Origin: Carya illinoinensis
Taxonomy: Eukaryota > Streptophyta > Magnoliopsida > Fagales > Juglandaceae
Assembly: GCF_018687715.1 (NCBI RefSeq)
Contig: NC_056755.1
Span: 23,715,501 to 23,779,500 of the forward strand
Length of the DNA: 64,000 nucleotides
Direction of reading: 5' to 3'
Shown: piece after piece, positions 11,708 to 23,647 of the stretch
Position numbering within the stretch: position 1 is the stretch's first letter
How the letters are laid out: every line of letters starts with the position of its first letter
Notes under the pieces: model-generated
What the model was told of the DNA's origin: nothing
The model's database searches: none
Seen by the model: only the letters and a program-made list of their open reading frames with translations
Made by a program: the position numbers and the translations under genes

Positions 11708-14560
11708 GTGTAATTATATAGGCTCTGGCTGCAACTAAAGTTCTCTGCATTTTATATCTTCATTTAATTAAGTTTATTAGATATTATATATATATATATC
11801 CGTATTGCATGTAACCTTCACCAGATAGTACTACTAATTATTACTATGAATTGGAATAGATCAGATTGACACTAGGGTTTAGTGAAGTGCTTTAAATAAT
11901 ATACAGCTATTGGATCAATATAGTGAAAACAACTGCTAGCTAGCTAGGGTTGAATGTGTTATCGGTTCTATGTATAATATATAGTCGTGCATGTGTTAGC
12001 TGGTGCAGTTTTTGGAGTTGTTGGTCAATCATGTGCATTCAGTCTAGCCAAAAATAAATAAATAAAGAGTTGGGCAAGAAAACTCTCCATTTCCTAATGC
12101 TAGCTAAGATGTTGCATGTCCGAAACCCCTATCTTTCTTGCTATTTACCTCTTGTACAATTACCTTTTTGTGTATTTGGTGCTGTGGTTTGTGTTAGTTT
12201 TAATTATTTATTTCTTGGGAACCTATTTTGGGCTGAAACAGGTCATTTTTCTTGTAAAATTCACCGGCCCTTTCTTTGAACTTATATTCTGTAAGTTAGT
12301 TATCAAGATAATGGTTCGATAAAACACAGTTACTTATAAATACTTGGTCCATACATGCCAAAAAACGTGGATGTAACATTCCATCTTTTTCCCAATAACT
12401 AACTGGACCTTGATCACTGCAAAAGGCCATTTTATGGGTGTGTAAATAAATAGATCAGCTGCAATTGAATATGATCATATCTTTGTCAAACATATTTTGT
12501 TTAGAAATCTAAGTGACTGCTGTAAGATGTTGCCTATTCCAATTTGTTTTCTCTTAGCTAGGGATGCGATGATCTATCCAACCTGCTTGCATCTCAAGTG
12601 ATTGCATGCACTCAATACGAGATTTTATAAACATAATCTCATATATTGTTTCTTGCATAATCAATGTATTTTTTTATTATAGAGAGAAGAGAGACAATAT
12701 GGTTTTGTTGCAAATAGCTGCTTGCATTGGTTGAAAATTGCAGAAACTTTGTATGAACTGAAACTTCATCAGCCAATTACATGAAGATTAATCTACTTAC
12801 AAGAAATTGCCATAGGGGTTATGGTGTTTTTTCTAACAATATTTATATATCTAAATGCCCTTTATTTAGCATTGTTTTGACTAACCAATGCTAAATAAGG
12901 TCATGAATTACAAAACCTGCATATCAGATTCATGCAATGTCATTGGACTTGTCATTGTTCTTCCAAACTACATGTTGGAAATAAATGTGTTTCAGCTCCT
13001 TTATAGCTACTTTTCGAGTAGAATCTGGATCTCCCACAGTCAAGGATGAGATCATGACTAGAACATTTTTCATGATCCAACTTCCACTAACGGCAGTGAC
13101 CTTTAATTATATATTTAACCTGGTTGAGCTTCCTCTAGCCTTAATATTGTCACGTGACATGCAGAAGGAAATGTCAAGTCAACTTGGGCATTAACCATAG
13201 CATAAGTACTATTGAAGTACTTATACTATGTTGGTCTTATATTATTTATGATCACGGGTTTGCATAGTTGTACTTAATGTTTTTTTTCTTTCATGTGGCC
13301 TCTATCATGGATTGATGATAATAAGTTGTTGGGGCTTGATTATATTAAATGAAACCCTATGCAGTGAAGCCTCTCTCTTTCCCTCTCTCTGGTGTTATCT
13401 TCTTTTCCTTCTGACACATTTTCCCTGATAAATGTTCTCATTTCACTGCATAAAATAAGCAACCAGCTTTTTAAGACATTAATCCAGCCCAGCATGACAT
13501 CTACACGCCCTGTTCTTTTTCTAACCAGCTTAATAATTATACTACAAACATAATCTTTTTCCTATGCTCTCTTATTTTTTTTGTCATTTAAAATCGCTCT
13601 AATAAGTATGTAGTAGTGCCAAATATAACTCCTTGCAACATCTTCATGTCGACATACAATTTATAATCACATGGCCCCTTAACTTTGTTTTATGCAGCTA
13701 TAAATATGTTAAAATCTATCTATTTATGTTAAGAGCTGCTATCCATTCTGAACTTGATGAAAGTACTGACTGGGTTGGGCAGCTTCACGTAGGGCATATG
13801 ATTGTCCAAAGAAACTAATGTCAGAATTTATCTTGCATCTTAAAGTTTACGCAGTTCTAGATATCTCTTGAAAACTATACAAGCTATATCCAAATCATGC
13901 CTCTTCAATGTCAGCCCTTGAGAAACAGAACTTGGTGTATATAAACCCTCTCCACACATTACACTAGATATTGTTTATAAAAAATTTCAGAGTGAATGAG
14001 TGCCATCTTTGGGATATTCATTCTTTGACTTATTACAAATATAATTATTATATTTCCTGGTAATTATTATTATATTTTTTTTTGTTGGGGGGAGGGAATT
14101 TCATTTAGTATTTGTCATGTGATTAAAATGTTTTCTAAGTAGATTTTTTGAGGAATTAATTATATCTTTGCCCCTAAATTGGAAAAAAGGGTTGATCTAA
14201 ATGAACATGATGAGAAAGTTAGATGGGGTAGACATCTATCTTTCTTAACCATCTTTTAATTATGAAAGATGGTCTTTTCTTCCTAATTTATAAACCCATA
14301 AATTTTCCCCCCTAACATCCATTAATCTACAGCAATACTTGTTTGCTATTTCTTCCAACATTCTATTTACAGTCATTAGCAGTGAGCTATAAATGCCTCA
14401 CATGGTTGTTATGATATAACTCATAACCATTTTCATTCTTATTTAGAATTTTCCAAGAGTATCGACCCTTGAGTATTATATTATCCAATCCTACATGTGA
14501 ATGTGGTTAATTTGACACATCTTTTGTTTAGAAGATCAACTATTATTTTTGATGAATTAT
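11708..14560. other. Non-coding interval inside CACTA-A
   Basis: I see nothing with a recognisable domain. Open frames of 60-70 codons (12070-12322, 12985-13194, 13633-13818) are isolated, overlap in several frames and show no motif. A T-rich/G-run stretch near 14070-14095 and a (TA)n run near 11786-11799 are simple repeats. Confidence 0.55.
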
Positions 14561-14569
14561 ACAAGTCAT

Positions 14570-16485
14570 GTAGCGTGTACACATGACTCACACAAAAATG
14601 AGTAGCATTAAAGCTATCCCAAGTGCAGGAGGATGTCGTGTAATAATTAGGAATAAATTCATAGATCGTCTCCTCAGGGAAAGTTGCTTAAAAATCAAAC
14701 TCGTTGAAAAGGGTGAAAAACTTCACAAAGAGAAAATAAAATGATAGTATGTGCAATGGATGGAAAAGGGTACTAGTCATGGACTAGATTCATGTTTATA
14801 GATTTTGATTTTCGGATTGGAATGTAAAGGATTAATAGATTAAACTCAGAAATTAATAAAACTAAATTAAGAATTAAACTAAATTAGGAAGTAATTGACA
14901 AAACGTGCACTGAAAATTAAAAAGCCCCAAAATCAATGTTCTAGGGTTCATCATTATATTCAAATCACAAATTCTCAAATTAAACCACCGTAATTGTAAT
15001 CACTACTAAAATGAAAGCTTAACGAAACGATAAAAATAAATAACATGAATTAAATGAATAACAAATAAATTACTCAAACGTCTAAATCAAAATTCTTCAA
15101 AATAATTCAGAAACTCAAAACTGAAATGAAATAGTAAGTAGGGAATTGAAAAGATCAAGCCAGTTGAATGGAGATGAAAATTCGAAGCGGTGGAGGAAGC
15201 TGAGCTGCAGTGGCAATTGGACCCCTCAAGGAGTTCTTCGATCTGCTGCAGTGTGAGTGAATGATCAATTGTATGAATCATTCTCTCCGAATCTGAATGA
15301 AAATCAATGGAAAAAATGAATTCTAAGTGTTTCTTTACCCAAAACCGAGTTTTCCCAGCCCAAGAGTCGTCCTAAGATGTAAAAAAAACATATATATACT
15401 CTGACGGCGGAATAAACCCTGATCTGTAAAAATGCGATATTCGCTCGAGCGGAGTGTCGAGCGAACATCGCGCGTTCGACTCTGCCAAAGTTCGCTCAAG
15501 CGGCCTGTCGAGCGAACCTCAAGCGTTCGACTCTGGCTGAATTCACTTGAGCGGCCTATCGAGCGAACATCGAGCGTTCGACTCTGCCTGAATTCGCTCG
15601 AGCGACCAAATGTCTCCGCTCAAACGATCTCTTTTCCCGCATCTCGCTCGAGCCCACTGTCGAGCGGAAGTCGAGCGTTTGAATCTGCCTGACTTCTTTA
15701 CCCAAAACCGAGTTTTCCCAGCCCAAGAGTCGTCCTAAGATGTAAAAAAAACATATATATACTCTGACGGCGGAATAAACCCTGATCTGTAAAAATGCGA
15801 TATTTGCTCGAGCGGAGTGTCGAGCGAACATCGAGCGTTCGACTCTGCCAAAGTTCGCTCAAGCGGCCTGTCGAGCGAACCTCAAGCGTTCGACTCTGGC
15901 TGAATTCGCTTGAGCGGCCTATCGAGCGAACATCGAGCGTTCGACTCTGCCTGAATTTGCTCGAGCGACCAAATGTCTCCGCTCGAGCGATCTCTTTTCC
16001 CGCATCTCGCTCGAGCCCACTGTCGAGCGGAAGTCGAGCGTTTGAATCTGCCTGACTTCTTTACCCAAAACCGAGTTTTCCCAGCCCAAGAGTCGTCCTA
16101 AGATGTAAAAAAAACATATATATACTCTGACGGCGGAATAAACCATGATCTGTAAAAATGCGATATTCGCTCGAGCGGAGTGTCGAGCGAACATCGAGTG
16201 TTCGACTCTGCCAAAGTTCGCTCAAGCGGCCTGTCGAGCGAACCTCAAGCGTTCGACTCTGGCTGAATTCGCTTGAGCGGCCTATCGAGCGAACATCGAG
16301 CGTTCGACTCTGCCTGAATTCGCTCGAGCGACCAAATGTCTCCGCTCGAGCGATCTCTTTTCCCGCATCTCGCTCGAGCCCACTGTCGAGTGGAAGTCGA
16401 GCGTTTGAATCTGCCTGACTTCGTTCGAGCGGCCAGAAGCTGCTGCTCGAGCGAATTGTACCATAATCCATATTAATCAACAGTT
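14570..16485 (-). mobile_element. LTR (probably solo) on minus strand, with tripled promoter-satellite
   Basis: Read on the minus strand, this block has LTR order: a satellite-rich upstream region (16440 down to 15335), TATA-like TATATATA boxes, a leader, and an end with 'CCCTGAGGAGACGATC...TCCTGCACTTGGGATAGC' (about 14690-14610), a layout familiar from 3' parts of plant LTRs. A likely start is TGTTGATTAATATGG at about 16484. I could not find a convincing 5-bp target duplication, so exact ends are unsure. No gag or pol is adjacent. Confidence 0.45.
15335..16450 (-). repeat. Three tandem 363-bp units of satellite plus promoter
   Basis: The sequence from 'tttacccaaaaccgag' recurs at 15335, 15697 and 16060, and the motif 'aatgcgatat' recurs exactly 363 bp apart (15431, 15794, 16157). 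Each unit joins a promoter-like piece (TATATATA at about 15391, 15753, 16116) to four or five copies of a roughly 51-bp subrepeat built on TTCGCTCGAGCG...TCGAGCGAAC. Units differ by only a few bases, so the triplication is recent. Long frames across the array (for example 15432-15692) are a by-product of a repeat length divisible by 3. Confidence 0.9.
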
Positions 16486-18782
16486 GATAAAATTAGAGTA
16501 GAAATTCATGCTTTTAATCAATTAAAATCACAACTTTGATTTATTCATTTTTCCATATAAAAGCAATGAAAAAGTAATGAAAGAATTAATATATATTGGT
16601 TCCAAAAGCATTAAAAATGCAATAATTCAGCTCAATCAACACACAGCTACACCCTTTTATATGGTGTTGTAAAACGTATTTGCTGTTCCTGTCAGATTTG
16701 GCATGCCCCAACCTTGTGTTTATTTGGAAAGCATTGTCAAGTTGTGGTATGAGGGCACAAAATTCTTTTTTGAAAATTGTAACTTTGCATACAAAAACAG
16801 AGTTTATTAAGAAAAAATATGGCATACCTCTTCTTTAAACTTTAATAGTAGTTGATACCTTAAAATCACCAATAGATCATTAACTTATCTACTTTAAATT
16901 AATTATAGAACCCTTCAACCCATTTTATGGGTTTTTGTTGTTTGTGGTTTTCAAAAGATTAGGAATATTGTGTTATTCTTGCTCATGGAGTACCAAGGTG
17001 GTGATTCTATGCAGTCCTAAACTCTCTCGCTCTCTCTCAATCACATACTAAATCTCTTGAAATGCACTATTTCAAGAGATTTAGCCTTCTACTTTCAACT
17101 GATTATTTCTTTTATAACTTCGCTCCCATCTACTGGTTGTATCTAGCCACCCTCTATCTTATACCGCTTTTACTTTCATTTTACATATTTCATGACAAGT
17201 TCCAACTTCTTATTTAATGCCTCATTTCAGGACATAATTAAAATTTACAAATCTCTTAACAATCTATTGACTGCCCTTACCATATGCGTGTTGGACAAGC
17301 ATCTATGATGTTGGAGGATTGTGTACTTTCCTATCTTTAATATTGGTCTCTATATATGTGTGTCTGGCATTGATAACCGATTCTGGACAATTTAAAGAAA
17401 TAAGGGTTTTAACCAACTGCATTCTTCCCTTTTATTTATTACGCATAGTTGTTTCCTAAACAAATGCCATCATTGTGTTTGTAAGTAGGAAACTTTGAAG
17501 GATGAGGTGAACTACAATAGTTGGAGCTTTCCACAGCAAGCATCTTATTATTATTGAGGTTCACAAGGGCTCTTTTTGAGGTAATTACTATCGACATAAT
17601 TTAGTTGTGCTTAAGTGGTTAACCCGCCTTGACTGATATTCTGTTGCTATGTAAGTTGAACAAACCGATCTTTTTGGCTCACAAATAACCAGGTTTTTAT
17701 TATTCCAAGCCTAGTTGATTGTTTCATGTGGCTTCTTTTGCTATTTAATGGTTACTCTCACCTAAGTTCTCGGACTGTCCAATTAGGATTTCCAGAAATG
17801 GCACCATTTTTACCATTTCGCTAATTTATTGAGGTTTAGTAGTGGATGATGAATAATGTTAGAATATCCAAATTATGTTGTCAAACTGAAGATCATATTC
17901 AGCTCTATATATTATGGTTTGCCATTGATAGATTGTAACGTGCATGTCATATTATAAATCACATAATCCCTTTATAATAATTGAGGATGATTTTTGACAT
18001 AAAATCCCATATGACACGAAAGGGAGATCATGCCATGCATAAACTTAGATGGTAATGCATGTGTAAAGCGTTCCTGAATGCATATGGTTATTAGATAAAA
18101 CCCTTACCCCCACTATGACATCACGCTTCGTCATCTTTCAAAATGCAGATCCTTGTGGGACTTTATGTCTACATCCAACCATCTACCTATAGGTTATGCA
18201 TATAGGGGAAAAGTTGTACTTGATATACATTTTCATGTAAAATTTAGATCTAGAAGTCATTTATGAATGCCTCGTTAAACATAAATCCACATCGAGTGAC
18301 ACGGACATCTTTTTTCACAACCTCCCTATTATTGCCCAGTTACATTCGTTTACAAGTGCCTTTAAATATGCAAGTACAACAATTGATTCAGTAAATGAAT
18401 TGCTTTCATTATAAATATAGAATTTACTGACGTATACCAACTACACGCCAACATAAGCTCCAAAAGTTACCCTATACCAACAACTGGTCATTTCGTACCA
18501 TGTTTAACATGATGCCATATTCTGCAGCCTTTCAATACTCCTGCCATAGACACACCAAATTGTTCAACACAACCTTTATCATTCCACAACGATCTGATGA
18601 CAACTCTGGTTAGTCCTATCACCTCCATCTTCTCTTGTGATCCACTACATGTGCCTTCGAGTAAAATGCTGATTTTACTCGAAGGCACTTTTGTTCCCAA
18701 ATTCTTTACCCATCTTTTGTATAGCTAAATTGAACCCTGAATACTATCTGAGTAACTAATATGCTGATGATACCCATTTTAG
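16486..18782. other. Non-coding interval upstream of the CACTA-A transposase
   Basis: No gene is supported. A short perfect inverted repeat (AAATCTCTTGAAATG...CATTTCAAGAGATTT style) lies near 17050-17085. The minus-strand frame at 18488-18700 has no recognisable domain. The promoter of the transposase pseudogene is presumably here, but I cannot point to it. Confidence 0.5.
17050..17084. repeat. Short perfect hairpin
   Basis: AAATCTCTTGAAATG is followed after five bases by its inverse, CATTTCAAGAGATTT-like (CTATTTCAAGAGATTT), forming a 14-15 bp stem. It could be a chance palindrome or a small foldback; it is isolated, and no terminator role applies in a plant. Confidence 0.5.
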
Positions 18783-21700
18783 ATGGACAAAAGCTAGATG
18801 AACTTGACCAATAGACTCTGATCGCCTGCATACACCGATGGGGTTAACACTTTCCTGAACCTGGCACGAAACCATTCTCGAGGGAGTGATCGCATTCGAT
18901 GTCCATGCCGTTCATGCTGTAATACTCTCTTCTTGCTTATTTTTGAAGTGGAGTCTCACTTGTACATCAATGGGATCAATCCAAATTATACCCAGTGGAT
19001 CTTTCATGGGGAGGAGGAATCACAAAGTCTTAATGATGATGAAAACGATAGTGTTGCTAATTATGCCAATGACTACATTGATGACATGGACCATATGTTA
19101 GATGACATTCGGGCAGGCACATTTGTGGATGTTCCCCATGATCATAGTCCACCATTACCAACTGGTGGATCAATACTAGATCCCTCCCCAAGTTCATCTT
19201 TTGATTAGCTACTAGAGGATGCCCGACGTCCACTTTTTGCAGGTTGTACGAAATTTTCAAAACTGTCATTCATTGTGAAGTTGTTACACATTAAGACACT
19301 CGGTGTGTGGTCAATAAAGTCGTTTGATATGCTACTTAACTTATTGCGGTCTGCCTTTCCTGATGCTGAATTGCCACATTCAGATGAGGAGTCAAGGTCA
19401 TTGGAACGGGGTTTGGGTATGAATTATCACAAAATTCATGCCTGTCCCAATGACTGCATCTGATTCTGGAAGGAAAATGCCAATCTTAATGAATGCCCTA
19501 TCTGTAAGGCTTCAAGGTGGGTGCCTAATATACACAGGGCTTGTCTTATCCCTCAAAAAGTGTTGAGACATTTTCCTTTGAAGCCAAGACTACAACGTCT
19601 TTTCATGACTACAAATATAGCATGTGATATGAGATGGCATAAAGAGCAACGACCTATCGATGAGTCTAGTATGAGTAATCCTGCAGACGCAGAGTCCTGG
19701 AAGAGATTTGATGAGGACCATAGCTAGTTTGCACAGGATGCTCGTAATGTTAGGCTTGGTTTGGCAAGTAACGGTTTCAATCCCTTCAACAATATGGCTA
19801 AACCATATAGCATATGGCCAGTAATATTGGTCCCGTGTAACTTGCCGCCGTGGTTGTGCATGAAGGACCAATTCTTCATGACATCTCTCATTATTCCTGG
19901 GCCAAAATCTGCAGGTAATGACATTGATGTTTACTTGCAACCGTTGGTCGATGAACTGCTTGAATTTTGGGAACATGGGGTACCTATGTATGATGCCTCC
20001 AAGAAGGAAACGTTCATTTTGCACGCAGCTTTAATGTGGACAATCAATGACTTTCCAGCATATGGGATTCTTTCTGGGTGGTCAACAAAAGGAAAATTGG
20101 CTTGTCCATCTTGTAATGAGGCCACAGACTCCAATTGGTTGAAGTATGGCCGAAAACATTGTTATATGGGACATCGTCGTTTATTGCCGCCCGATCACAT
20201 GTGGCGAATGAGAAAACATTTGTTCAATGGTAAAGAAGATCATCGCAGACCACCACGGGTTTTAGAAGGATCTGATATTTTGGCTCAACTGCTGATGATT
20301 GGGGATGTGCAATTTGGTAAATCTCATCGAAAGAGAAAACGCACCATTGAAGAGTTGAACTGGATAAAATATAGCATTTTCTTCAAGCTACTGTATTGGG
20401 TAACCCTGCAGCTTTGACATAATCTAGATGTTATGCATATTGAAAAGAATATTTTCGATAACATATTGTGCACTTTAATGAACATTCCTGGTAAAACTAA
20501 AGATAATGTCAATTCTCGACGAGACTTGGAGCTTTTGGCTTCAGAAAAGAATTACATTTGAAGTATGATGGTGAACGTGTTACAATGCCACAAGCATTGT
20601 ATACATTACACGGTGATGAAAGGAAAAAATTTTGTGAATGGCTGGTTCATGTGAAATTTCCAGATGGATTCACTTCGAACATCTCGCATTGTGTTTCTGT
20701 ATGAGATTGTAAAATCTCAGGGTTGAAAAGCCATGATTGTCATGTTTTCCTGCAAAGACTACTTCCTATTGCTGTTGGAGGGTTTTTTAAAAATGATATT
20801 GCATTGACTTTGACTGAACTGTGCACTTTCTTCAAGGGATTGTGTGCCCGAACCCTGAATGTTAATCAAATATTCCAGTTTCAAACTGATATTGTCACAA
20901 TTCTATGCAAATTGGAGATGATATTTCCTCCATCTTTTTTCGATATCATGGTTCACCTAGCTGTTCACTTACCCAGCGAGGCCATACTTGGGGGTCCAGT
21001 ACAATACAGGTGGATGTATCTATTTGAGAGATATCTTGGCAAGTTCAAGCGGTATGTTAAAAATAAAGCCCGCCTAGAAGGCTCAATAGCCGAAGCCTAC
21101 ATTCACATTGAATGCCTGACATTTTGCTCATTGTATCTCCAAGATGTTGAGACAAAGTTTACTCGAATGGACCGCAACATTGATGGTGAAGCCAAGAATA
21201 TAGATGGAACCAAAATTTTCAACCAGAAAGTTTGTACCATTGGTACAGCTTCGACGTGACAATTATCAGATAAACTCCTAACGGAAGCAACCTGGTATGT
21301 CCTCAACAACTGCACGGAGATTGGACCCTACCTAGAGTAAGCATCCTTTATCCCTCAAGTCTTCAACAATATTTTTTATTATTACTGGGGACAATCCATT
21401 TATGTTGAATGACCTTAGAATACTTACATATATTGCTGCATGATCTTGTGTTCTCCAAATGTAGGGAGCATTATGAGTAGTGTAAGGTGCACAACCCAAA
21501 TAGTATCGATCGAACACATCAAGCCGAATTTCCAAGTTGGTTGAAGAAACATGTAAGTTAGCTTGAACACAACATAGCTTGACTTTACCCGACCCTTTAT
21601 GATTAAGTTGTAAAAACTATAAGTGATGACCTTCCAACTAAATATTGTTGTAGGTTCAGGACAAGCGTATCACCAACCCACTTGATGTGACCAATGATCT

Positions 21701-22450
21701 ATATCATTAGCTTGCGGTCCTGGAAGATGGGTTTCATCCTATACTGCTTGCATTATACATGGCAAAAGGTTCCATACGAAACAACGTGAACTTCGGCGGC
21801 GTACACAAAATTCAAGGGTGTTGGTAACTGGGGATGAAAATACTAATAATGTAGACTTCTACGGTGTTATTAATGAGATCATGGAGTTACATTACATGGG
21901 TTGGCGTCGGGTGTACTTGTTCATGTGTGATTGGTTTGATGTTGGTGATCCAAGACGAGGGGTACGAGTTGATAACCATATGACTAGTATCAACATGGAT
22001 AGGACTTGGTATAAGGATGAACCATTTGTGTTGGCATATCAGGCTTCCCAGTGTTTTTACATCAGAGACATAAGGGCAAAAGGGAGATGGTTTGTGGTGC
22101 AAAAGTTCACGAACAGGAACGTATATGACATTCCATCGGTGCCAAGAGTGTCAGAAGATATTGATGGCTCATCAAGTGATGATGATGCATATCAAGAAAC
22201 TGAGGAGTCATATGATTATGCACCATTGCAGTGTGATGCATGTCCAATGTCAACTCCACTTAATAGGAATGATATAGAACCTATCTTGATTGATGCACAA
22301 GAAGTGACAAGTTCGGCTAGTCAAAACGCAAATGAGGATCCCTTTATTGACGATGGCATAATTGATTCTGGTTCAGGAGATGCTTCTGGTGATGGGGAAA
22401 ATTCAGATGAGGAGGAGCTTTCCACAGATGACGAGTCTCTATCAGCCTAG
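18783..22450 (+). pseudogene. CACTA-A TNP2-like transposase, degenerate
   Basis: The start MDKS followed by a stop and M (18783-18800) matches MDRSWM of the intact copy in CACTA-B, so the fifth codon Trp has become TAG at 18795. Further stops lie at 18819, 19206, 19461, 19725 and 20415, with frame shifts near 18940, 20550 and 21300-21815. Domains follow the family order: transposase-associated N-terminus, Transposase_21 core (about 19700-20240, 'NGFNPF', 'LIIPGP', 'NDFPAYG..SGWSTKG'), DUF4218 (about 20720-21050, 'KSHDC', 'EMIFPPSFF', 'GGPVQYRWMY') and DUF4216 with an acidic tail (21818-22450). The TGA at 20415 replaces the Arg of 'LRHNLDVMHIEKN', a change expected from deamination of a methylated CGA. 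The gene cannot make transposase. Confidence 0.92.
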
Positions 22451-23647
22451 ATAACCTGCTAAAATCATTGCAGCAAGTCAATTATACACATTAAATTTTT
22501 TTTAATGTGTATATGGACAATATAAGGTATCAAGAAATACCATATGTTACTCCAAAGAACAAAGTTATAATGATCTGCAGTAGGTTTGTTTCAACAAGTG
22601 GGTCAAGTAATGTATCATTTCAACATCAGTATTTTGTTCATGCATTTACTACCGAATGCCCACTCTATGAATATAGCTGTAATGATGTACATTAGTTGGG
22701 GGTTTTTTGTCTGCAAAAGTTGATGAAAATCACAATGTACAATTTTGTCATTAAAAACCATATGGATAACTCTGAGCTTAGCATGATGTAAAATCTACTT
22801 TAATCATGTTGCCCCACATGAGGACTACTACATTATCAAGATATCATGTGCCCCTAAATTCTACACTACATGGGGCATACATAATTAGTTCTATGACCAA
22901 TGCATTTAGTTAATGTTTTATAATTACTGGCTTCTGCATTTGTGATAACAATCATGATTCTATGCAGGTTAACTTTGTAATTAAACAGCTAGGTAGAATT
23001 GATGTCTTTTTAATGCTTTGTCATGACTGTTATCTAAAGTAAAATTTGTATATTTTACTTTATGTTTAGTATTTTTCTCAGTTGTTATTGTGTTTTTAAG
23101 TAGTTCCAACTCCACCTCCATAGAGGAACATTTTATTGAGAATGTGATTTTTGACATATATATATATATATATACAAGATTTTAATAATGTCAATGTGGG
23201 CATTATTGTTGTAGTATGACCAGTAACCAGGTCTTCAACTGATACATAGGGGCAAACTGTAAAAAGGTTGACTATATCTAACATTGTTCTGCAAGAAACG
23301 AGGATCAACATGGGAGGTAAATATGTTGACAAATAAGTACTTACGTCTAGTTGGTAAATTTCATAGCATTTTTCTATGCAAATACTTTAGTGAATTCTTT
23401 GTGGGAAATTTACAAAACCCTTGAACATTCATGCATCATCTATTAATTATGTTACATAAGACCATAGATGGGTTGGTATATACGTGTATTACACAAAACA
23501 TAGCATTAGTAAGTTATGTAATAGATAGTCATCTTCTAAAAAATGAGTATTAGAGAGCTTTTTTATTTAATGTGGATCCCATGCTTTATTAAATTGGTTG
23601 GAAGCACTTCTAACTTACATGTCGTTTTGTAAATAAATGTAGGTGAC
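22451..23647. other. Spacer between the two CACTA-A genes
   Basis: AT-rich spacer with a (TA)n run near 23157-23174. No domain-bearing frame. It presumably holds the 3' end of the transposase transcript and the 5' leader of the next gene, whose leader may end at the AG just before 23644. Confidence 0.5.

Noticed and set aside
15335..16450. CRISPR-like regular repeats
   Set aside because: Plant sequence, repeats of 51 bp without unique equal-length spacers, and nested in a 363-bp tandem unit.
15432..16480. Long frames on both strands reading LERSVERTSSVRL and similar
   Set aside because: They are translations of the CTCGAGCG satellite; the 363-bp and 51-bp periods are multiples of three, which keeps frames open by chance.
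14570..16485. A 5-bp duplication bounding the satellite LTR
   Set aside because: No pair of TG/CA ends with equal flanks was found, so the ends are left approximate.
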